Shown here in pieces: positions 58,958 to 64,000 of a stretch of DNA of 64,000 bases; positions within the stretch are counted from its first letter, which is position 1; every line of letters begins with the position of its first letter. Under the pieces are notes generated by a model. The model searched no databases, was not told where the DNA came from, and worked only from the letters and a program-made list of their open reading frames with translations. The stretch is taken from assembly GCF_023276355.1 (NCBI RefSeq), contig NZ_JALLPL010000001.1, positions 310,001 through 374,000 on the forward strand, given 5' to 3'. Origin of the DNA: Haloplanus sp. XH21. GTDB lineage: Archaea; Halobacteriota; Halobacteria; Halobacteriales; Haloferacaceae. The translations under genes were made by a program, and so were the position numbers.

Positions 58958-59841
58958 GTACGCAACGACCCGAGACCGAGACCGAGGCGGACAGCGCGGA
59001 AACCGACGCCGAGGCCGAGACGCCCCGCGAGCGCCGCCAAGCCGAAAAACGCCGGCAGGCCGAACGGCGAGAGCGAGAACGCGTCGAAGAGACCGAACGC
59101 GCCGCCGCCGACGCGGAGCGCTACCATCTGAAGGTGTTCCGCTACGACCCCGAAGTCGAGGGGAAACAGGAGCCTCGCTTCGACGACTTCCACGTCCCCT
59201 ACGAGACGGGGATGACGGTGCTCGACGCCCTCATCTACGCCCGCGACGAGTTCGACGCCAGCCTCACCTTCCGACACTCCTGTCGGCAGGCCATCTGTGG
59301 CTCCGACGCCCTGTTCATCAACGGCTCGCAGCGCCTCGGCTGTCAGACGCAGTTGTCGGACCTCGAGCAACCGGTTCGCATCGAGCCCCTCCCGCACCAA
59401 GAGGTCATCAAGGACCTGGTCGTGGACATGGAGCATTTCTACGACCAGATGGAGGCGGTCGAACCCTACTTCCAGACGACCGAGCAGCCCGAGGGTGACC
59501 TAGAAGAACAGCGTCAGAGCCGGGAGAACCGCGAGAAGATCAAGACCTCGACCCGGTGTATCTGGTGTGGCGCGTGTATGTCCTCCTGTAACATCGCCGC
59601 GGGCGACAACGAGTATCTCGGTCCGGCGGCCATCAACAAGGCCTACCGCTTCGCGATGGACGAACGCGAGGGCGAGGAGATGAAACAGCGGCGCCTGGAG
59701 ATCATCGAACAGGAACACGGCGTCTGGCGGTGTCAGACCCAGTTCTCCTGTACCGAAGTGTGTCCGAAGGACATCCCCCTGACCGAACACATCCAGGAGC
59801 TGAAACGCGAGGCAGTCAAGAGCAACCTGAAATTCTGGTAA
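58954..59841 (+). CDS. sdhB: Succinate dehydrogenase, iron-sulfur subunit (SdhB)
   Basis: The 295-residue subunit passes electrons from FAD to quinone. The N-terminal 55 residues are an unusual, highly charged helix (ETPRERRQAEKRRQAERRERERVEETERAAADAERYHL). The [2Fe-2S] domain has C-R-Q-A-I-C-G-S near 109 and C-Q-T-Q later. The helical domain has C-I-W-C-G-A-C-M-S-S-C near 204, and C-Q-T-Q-F-S-C-T-E-V-C-P near 259 for the [4Fe-4S] and [3Fe-4S] centres. All expected cysteines are present. The start overlaps sdhD. Confidence 0.95.
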   Translation: MSTQRPETETEADSAETDAEAETPRERRQAEKRRQAERRERERVEETERAAADAERYHLKVFRYDPEVEGKQEPRFDDFHVPYETGMTVLDALIYARDEFDASLTFRHSCRQAICGSDALFINGSQRLGCQTQLSDLEQPVRIEPLPHQEVIKDLVVDMEHFYDQMEAVEPYFQTTEQPEGDLEEQRQSRENREKIKTSTRCIWCGACMSSCNIAAGDNEYLGPAAINKAYRFAMDEREGEEMKQRRLEIIEQEHGVWRCQTQFSCTEVCPKDIPLTEHIQELKREAVKSNLKFW

Positions 59842-59843
59842 CC

Positions 59844-61673
59844 ATGCACGAATACGACGTCATCGTGGTCGGTGCGGGCGGCGCCGGCCTGCGCGCGGCC
59901 ATCGCGGCACAGGAAGCGGGGGCCGACGTGGCCATCGTCACGAAACTCCATCCTGTCCGGAGTCACACCGGAGCGGCGGAGGGCGGCATCAACGCCGCGC
60001 TCCGCGAGGGCGACGACTGGGAGATGCACGCCTACGACACCATGAAGGGGTCGGACTATCTGGCCGACGCGCCGGCCGTCGAAGCCCTCTGTCAGGAGAG
60101 TCCGGAAGAGGCCATCCAGCTCGAACACTGGGGCATGGCCTTCTCCCGCGACGACGACGGCCGCGTCTCCCAGCGACCGTTCGGCGGTCTCTCGTTCCCC
60201 CGCACGACCTACGCGGGCGCCGAAACGGGTCATCACCTCCTGCACACGCTCTACGAGCAGGTGGTCAAACGAGGCATCGAGGTGTTCGACGAGTGGTACG
60301 TGCTGAACCTCGCGGTCACGGACGAGGACCAGCCCGCGGACCGAACCTGCCACGGCGTCGTCGCCTACGAGACGGCGACGGGGAACGTCGAGGCGTTCAC
60401 CGCCCGGGACGGCGTCGTCCTCGCCACGGGCGGTCTGGGGCAGGTGTACGACCACACCACCAACGCGGTGGCGAACACGGGCGACGGCGTGGCGATGGCC
60501 TACCGCGCGGGTGTCCCCGTCGAGGACATGGAGATGATCCAGTTCCACCCGACGACGCTCCCCTCCACGGGCGTCCTCATCTCGGAGGGCGTCCGCGGCG
60601 AGGGCGGCATCCTCTACAACGACGAGGGCGAGCGGCTCATGTTCGAGCGTGGCTACGCGAACAACGACGGAGAACTCGCCTCGCGCGACGTGGTGGCGCG
60701 CGCGGAGCTGACCGAAATCAACGCCGGTCGAGGGATCGAAGACGAGTACGTCCACCTCGATATGCGTCACCTCGGCGAGGAACGGGTGCTCGACCGCCTC
60801 GAAAATATCCTCCATCTCGCGGAGGACTTCGAGGGCGTCGACGGCCTCGAAGAGCCGATGCCGGTCAAGCCCGGCCAGCATTACGCGATGGGCGGCATCG
60901 AAACCGACGAGTTCGGCCAGACCTGCGTCGACGGCCTGTACGCCGTCGGCGAGTGTGCCTGCGCGAGCGTCCACGGCGCCAACCGCCTGGGTGGGAACGC
61001 CCTTCCCGAACTCACGGTCTTTGGCAAACGAACCGGGCGCCACGTCGCCGGCGAGGACCTGGGTGAGCCCCAGATTCCGGTCGGCAAGGGGCCGGACGCC
61101 GAACCGGGCGACATCGACACGTCCGTCGACCCGGGCGAACCGTGGAACGGCGACGGCACCGTCGCCGACGGCGGGGCCACCGAAGCGACCGAGGCCGTCG
61201 TCGAGCGGGCGCTCGAACGCGAACGCGAGCGCATCGATCGCCTGCTCGAACGCGACGAGGGGACCCGCCACGCCGACATCCGGGCGGCGGTCCAGCGCAC
61301 GATGACGGACAACGTCAACGTCTTCCGGGAGGAGAGCGCGCTGAAGGAGGCGCTGGCCGACATCCACGCCGCCCGGCAGCGGTACCGCGACGTCTACGTC
61401 GCCGACCCCTCCAGCACCTACAACACCGACCTGATCCAGACCATCGAAACGCGGAACCTGCTGGACATCGCGGAGATGATCACGCTCGGCGCGCTCGCCC
61501 GCGAGGAGTTCCGCGGCGCCCACTGGCGCAAGGAGTACCAGGAGCGCCGCGACGACGAGTGGATCAAACACACGATGGTCTCGTGGGACGACGGGTCTCC
61601 CGACCTCTGGTACAAGCCCGTCGTCCTCGAAGGCGAGGCGAAGACCTACGAGCCGAAAGAACGGAGTTACTGA
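59844..61673 (+). CDS. sdhA: Succinate dehydrogenase, flavoprotein subunit (SdhA)
   Basis: The 609-residue subunit oxidises succinate to fumarate. It starts MHEYDVIVVGAGGAGLRAAIAAQEAG, the FAD-binding Rossmann turn. The flavin-attaching histidine is in RSHTGAAEGGINAAL near 44. Catalytic blocks are FHPTTLPSTGVLISEGVRGEGGIL near 237, RGIEDEYVHLDMRHL near 300 and KPGQHYAMGGIETDEFGQT near 345. The C-terminal domain (INVFREESALKEALADI and HWRKEYQERRDDEWIKHTM) is complete. It starts two bases after the sdhB stop and closes the operon. The stop's last base is the first base of element B4. Confidence 0.96.
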   Translation: MHEYDVIVVGAGGAGLRAAIAAQEAGADVAIVTKLHPVRSHTGAAEGGINAALREGDDWEMHAYDTMKGSDYLADAPAVEALCQESPEEAIQLEHWGMAFSRDDDGRVSQRPFGGLSFPRTTYAGAETGHHLLHTLYEQVVKRGIEVFDEWYVLNLAVTDEDQPADRTCHGVVAYETATGNVEAFTARDGVVLATGGLGQVYDHTTNAVANTGDGVAMAYRAGVPVEDMEMIQFHPTTLPSTGVLISEGVRGEGGILYNDEGERLMFERGYANNDGELASRDVVARAELTEINAGRGIEDEYVHLDMRHLGEERVLDRLENILHLAEDFEGVDGLEEPMPVKPGQHYAMGGIETDEFGQTCVDGLYAVGECACASVHGANRLGGNALPELTVFGKRTGRHVAGEDLGEPQIPVGKGPDAEPGDIDTSVDPGEPWNGDGTVADGGATEATEAVVERALERERERIDRLLERDEGTRHADIRAAVQRTMTDNVNVFREESALKEALADIHAARQRYRDVYVADPSSTYNTDLIQTIETRNLLDIAEMITLGALAREEFRGAHWRKEYQERRDDEWIKHTMVSWDDGSPDLWYKPVVLEGEAKTYEPKERSY

Positions 61674-61745
61674 TACCGTCGGCTGTAGTTTCGAGAGTTC
61701 TCAACTCAAGGAGTGAATCTCGCCATCAACAACAGCCGGCAGCAT
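61673..61745. repeat. Palindromic element, family B, copy B4
   Basis: The most diverged family B copy, about 73 bases, follows sdhA. Outer arms are ATACCGTCGGCTGT and ACAGCCGGCAGCAT. The inner part has CGAGAGTT and GAATCTCG, which pair imperfectly. It begins on the last base of the sdhA stop codon and would suit a transcription terminator for the sdh operon. Confidence 0.8.
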
Positions 61746-61910
61746 GAGCGGCGTTTCCACGTCGTCACACGGTGTCTTTTCGTAAATTATCCCGCGTGAT
61801 ATTTAGCCACGTGATTTATAACCGGTCCCCTCATTCCTTGTAGGTAAGCACGCCGACGTTTGCCCGTGCGGGAGCGATTCCCCCTGGCTCCCGGCGTGCA
61901 CAGACAACCC
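61746..61910. other. Upstream region of the pilin gene
   Basis: No gene is seen. Two A+T-rich sites, around 61791-61805 and GATTTATAACC near 61812, are possible promoters and would give the pilin message a leader of about 70-80 bases, unlike most genes here. Confidence 0.4.
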
Positions 61911-62342
61911 ATGCAACTCAAAAATCTACTCACGGACGACCGGGCCGTCAGCCCGGTCATCGGTGTCATTCTGATGGTGGCGATTACCGTTATCCTCGCC
62001 GCCGTCATCGGCACCTTCGTCCTCGGACTCGGCGACCAGGTCAGTGAAAACGCACCGCAGGCGAGCTTCAGCTTCGAGTTCTCCATGGGCGATAATGCTA
62101 ACGCTAGCAGCGTCACCATCGCCCACGAAGGCGGCGCAACCATCGAGAACTCCACGCTCAGCGTGACCGGAGACGGCACAGACAACCTGACACTCGATAC
62201 ATCCAACTGGGGTGGGACGGTCCAAGCGGGTGACCAGATCACCTACAACAACGTTAACACCGGTGAGACCATCCGCGTCATCTGGACCAACCCCTCGGGC
62301 GGCAGCACCAACACCATCGCTCGCGCGACTGCTCCGGCATAA
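61911..62342 (+). CDS. Type IV pilin (archaeal class III-type signal, DUF1628-like)
   Basis: The 143-residue protein has the pilin-type signal: MQLKNLLTDDRAVSPVIGVILMVAITVILAAVIGTFVLGLGDQV. The charged leader is followed by the cleavage context D-R-A-V-S-P-V-I-G and a hydrophobic helix that would form the filament core. The mature domain is Thr/Asn/Ser-rich (GDNANASSVTIAHEGGATIENSTLSVTGDGTDN). PibD-type peptidase would process it. Such pilins mediate adhesion in haloarchaea. The ATG at 61911 was chosen because the leader begins there. Confidence 0.87.
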   Translation: MQLKNLLTDDRAVSPVIGVILMVAITVILAAVIGTFVLGLGDQVSENAPQASFSFEFSMGDNANASSVTIAHEGGATIENSTLSVTGDGTDNLTLDTSNWGGTVQAGDQITYNNVNTGETIRVIWTNPSGGSTNTIARATAPA

Positions 62343-62409
62343 CTGACCGCGCGGTTTCCGCTTTTTCGCGAACCGAGCCATTGACTAGCGACGGGTGTCT
62401 AGAGCAGCC

Positions 62410-62628
62410 ATGGACACCGACGCGTTTCTGACCCGCGATACGCTGCTCATCATCGCCCTGCTGGTGGTCGGCATCGGCGGATCGGGGATCGCACGGGGAC
62501 TGCTCGCCGAACAGGGCTACGACGCGCTCGGCTCCGTGGTCTTCGTCCTCGGCTACGGGACGATGGTCGTGCTGCTGTGGTATGGCTGGATCCGACCGCT
62601 CGATATCACGGGGCCGAGCGAGCGATAG
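62410..62628 (+). CDS. Small two-helix membrane protein
   Basis: The 72-residue protein has two hydrophobic segments, TLLIIALLVVGIGGSGIARGLLAEQ and GSVVFVLGYGTMVVLLWYGWI. The ends are charged. I do not recognise a family. It lies 67 bases after the pilin gene on the same strand and shares no overlap, so it may be a separate gene. Confidence 0.55.
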   Translation: MDTDAFLTRDTLLIIALLVVGIGGSGIARGLLAEQGYDALGSVVFVLGYGTMVVLLWYGWIRPLDITGPSER

Positions 62629-62686
62629 TCCGCGCCAGCGGTAAGCGGAACTTTAATGGCCGATTCCGGGCGAGTTGTGAATACGA

Positions 62687-62938
62687 ATGCTCCCGCTACA
62701 GGTCATCGACAGTTTCCTGCTCAACTACAACGTCGGGCAGGCGCTCCTGTTGGTCTTCGTTCTCGCGACGGTCGGGGCACTCCCACTGAAGTCCCGGCGG
62801 GTCATCGCCGCCAACGTGACGCTGTTCGGCCTCATCTTCATCCTGACGCCACAGGCGCTGGCGCCGGTCCACTACCTGTTTCTCGGCATCGTCATGCTGG
62901 TCGTCGGCCCGATCCTGTGGGTGACGGCCGAGGGATAG
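62687..62938 (+). CDS. Small three-helix membrane protein
   Basis: The 83-residue protein has three hydrophobic segments: NVGQALLLVFVLATVGALPL, RVIAANVTLFGLIFILTPQAL and HYLFLGIVMLVVGPILWVTA. The compact plan resembles DUF8131-like haloarchaeal proteins, but I cannot assign a function. A TATA-like CTTTAATGG lies about 34 bases upstream. It is followed 40 bases later by DUF5815. Confidence 0.55.
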   Translation: MLPLQVIDSFLLNYNVGQALLLVFVLATVGALPLKSRRVIAANVTLFGLIFILTPQALAPVHYLFLGIVMLVVGPILWVTAEG

Positions 62939-62949
62939 AGAACGCGGCC

Positions 62950-62956
62950 TTTAACC
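62950..62956 (+). promoter_or_regulatory. TATA-like promoter of the DUF5815 gene
   Basis: CTTTAAC is centred about 27 bases before the ATG at 62979, the usual spacing for leaderless haloarchaeal genes. Confidence 0.5.
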
Positions 62957-62978
62957 GACCGAGCGCGTAACCGCACGC

Positions 62979-63518
62979 ATGACGAAACCGGGCGTCCCCG
63001 GCGGCGAGACGCGGACGATCGACCTCCCCTGTGGGGAGGACGTCCGCGTCACGGAGTTCGACCTGGGGATGCGGGAGTTCGACTGTCCGTGTGGCGACCG
63101 GCACGCAGTCGTGATGGACGTCCACCCGCCCGAGCGATTCCTGCCGGAGTTCCTCGTCGAGATTCTCCAGGAAACCGTCGAAACCACGAGCGAGGAGATG
63201 CCGGAGTTCGACACGCCGCATCTCCTGGGAGTCGTGTTAGAGGAGTTCCCCGCACAGGTGGCGACGGCGGATCTGAGCGAGGACGGCGACGTCGGCTACG
63301 CGCTCCTGTGGGTGACGGACTTCGACGCCCGTCGCCTCCACGAGGTCATCGTCGAACTCGTCGTGGAGTTGATGGAACACGCCGTGAGCCACGCCGACGA
63401 CGACGCGGCGATCCAGGAGTTCGAACAGCGGATGCTCGATTTCGACGTGTCGGCGTTCGTCGAGCAGTACCGCGAGGAACGCAACCTCGAGGCCGACGAC
63501 GTCTACGGGAGCGTCTGA
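62979..63518 (+). CDS. DUF5815 family protein
   Basis: The 179-residue protein has a cysteine-rich N-terminal strand region with three cysteines (LPCGEDVRVTEFDLGMREFDCPCGDRHAVVMDVHPPERFLPEF). Two helical repeats follow (FLVEILQETVETTSEEMPEFDTPHLLGVVLEEF and HEVIVELVVELMEHAVSHADDDAAIQEFEQRMLDF). I place it in DUF5815, a haloarchaeal family without known function. The CPCG and similar pairs may bind zinc. Confidence 0.68.
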   Translation: MTKPGVPGGETRTIDLPCGEDVRVTEFDLGMREFDCPCGDRHAVVMDVHPPERFLPEFLVEILQETVETTSEEMPEFDTPHLLGVVLEEFPAQVATADLSEDGDVGYALLWVTDFDARRLHEVIVELVVELMEHAVSHADDDAAIQEFEQRMLDFDVSAFVEQYREERNLEADDVYGSV

Positions 63519-63630
63519 ACGCTCTGCGCGGCAGGTCGGGCAGGATCGGACCGTGAACCGCGTCTCGTCTGACAGTCGTCGGACGGTCGTCTCACTGAAC
63601 ACTAAGGCGTTCCCGGCCGTTGTGAGACGT

Positions 63631-63840
63631 ATGCGCCCCCAAACCAAGCACGAGCAACTCCGGGGCGTGCTCTCCGACGCCGACGAGCCACTGACCGCCC
63701 GGGAGATCCTGTCACTCCTCGACGAACAGGACGAGGTCGAAAGTGCCCACCGCGTCGCCACCATCCTCGGCCGGTGGGCGGACGAGGGCGACATCGAGGT
63801 ACTGCAGGGGAGCCCCTATCGATACCGGTTGAGCAACTGA
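63631..63840 (+). CDS. Small winged-helix DNA-binding protein
   Basis: The 69-residue protein is a winged helix: HEQLRGVLSDADEPLTAREILSLLDEQDEVESAHRVATILGRWADEGDIEVLQGSPYRYRLSN. The T-A-R-E-I-L helix, the recognition helix with A-H-R-V-A-T-I-L and the wing Y-R-Y-R-L are clear. The start at 63631 fits this domain, and a longer reading to 63553 adds no conserved residues. Its target is unknown. Confidence 0.72.
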   Translation: MRPQTKHEQLRGVLSDADEPLTAREILSLLDEQDEVESAHRVATILGRWADEGDIEVLQGSPYRYRLSN

Positions 63841-63967
63841 CGCCGCCGTCTGCCGGCGTCGCGCCGCCGCATACGGTGCGGGATACGGATTTCGAAATCC
63901 GTAATTTTGTTTCGCATCTCGTACTGTTTCGTCGGGCTTATTACGATGTGCAGACTCGGATCTGACG
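63841..63967. promoter_or_regulatory. Intergenic region with a perfect 20-base palindrome
   Basis: The segment 63884-63903 (TACGGATTTC followed by its exact complement) is a perfect palindrome upstream of the gene that starts at 63968. Such symmetry is typical of an operator for a dimeric regulator. An A+T-rich tract, AATTTTGTTTC and GGCTTATTACG near 63940, follows and may hold the promoter. Confidence 0.55.
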
Positions 63968-64000
63968 ATGACCGACGAGGCCACCGTGGCGGACACCGCC
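63968..64000 (+). CDS. Start of a gene cut by the window edge
   Basis: An ATG at 63968 opens a frame of 11 codons (MTDEATVADTA) that runs to the end of the window. The acidic start is typical of haloarchaeal proteins. No function can be inferred. A palindrome and A+T-rich tract lie just upstream. Confidence 0.5.
   Translation, partial: MTDEATVADTA

Noticed and set aside
59733-61571. 612-codon minus-strand frame over sdhA
   Set aside because: It mirrors sdhA, which has all catalytic motifs. The antisense frame has no recognisable domain.

Overview
The window is chromosomal DNA from a halophilic archaeon (class Halobacteria). The base composition is high in G+C, and the predicted proteins are strongly acidic. 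Exported proteins start with twin-arginine or lipobox signals (7914, 27763, 34427, 36884, 50456). Many genes have a TATA-like box 26-30 bases before the start codon with no leader. Typical haloarchaeal families are present, including an archaeal transcription factor S, a SAMP1-like ubiquitin-fold protein, DUF106, DUF63, a class III-type pilin and an intron-containing elongator tRNA-Met. I cannot fix the genus from sequence alone.

Layout. 1-3.05 kb is a probable restriction-modification locus: a C5-cytosine methyltransferase opposite a PD-(D/E)xK nuclease candidate. 3.3-7.7 kb holds a sodium:solute symporter with its DUF3311 partner, a drug/metabolite exporter and small enzymes. 7.9-15.3 kb is a run of plus-strand genes: a TAXI-type TRAP transporter, a cupin, a universal stress protein, a quinone reductase and the D-glutamate catabolic pair dgcN/dgcA. 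15.3-23 kb carries a GCS2-like ligase, PspA, a hydrolase, transcription factor S, a coiled-coil/zinc/KaiC-like group and an MptG-like GHMP protein. 23.1-26 kb is pyrG-guaAb and a small partner. 27.8-28.9 kb pairs a Rieske protein with a SAMP1 homologue. 28.9-32.6 kb has three membrane proteins related to potassium channels. 32.6-42.7 kb is mainly nucleoside salvage (udp, deoC), a tRNA methylthiotransferase, a cation efflux protein, HIT and map. 42.8-47.3 kb is icd followed by the conserved run adk-DUF106-cmk-truB and a tRNA-Pro(GGG).

47.5-50 kb is an accessory island with visibly lower G+C. It contains a two-part unknown gene that appears frameshifted, a PIN-domain nuclease and a broken winged-helix regulator. 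50-57.8 kb returns to core genes (lipoprotein, intron-containing tRNA-Met, DUF7115-like protein, gpmI, CBS/DUF21 protein, AlkA-type glycosylase). 58.1-61.7 kb is the complete sdhCDBA operon. The right end holds a type IV pilin, two small membrane proteins, DUF5815 and small winged-helix genes.

The most unusual layer is not coding. Two families of about 80-base palindromic elements (called A and B here) recur between genes, and one copy is a hybrid of both. The right end of family B carries a TATA-like sequence, and that end lies 28-29 bases before four start codons. In four other places the first base of an element is the last base of a TGA stop codon. These look like small mobile or structured elements that have been adopted as gene boundaries. 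The second item of interest is the island beside tRNA-Pro, with its unrecognised gene and PIN nuclease. No CRISPR array, rRNA or intact transposase was found.
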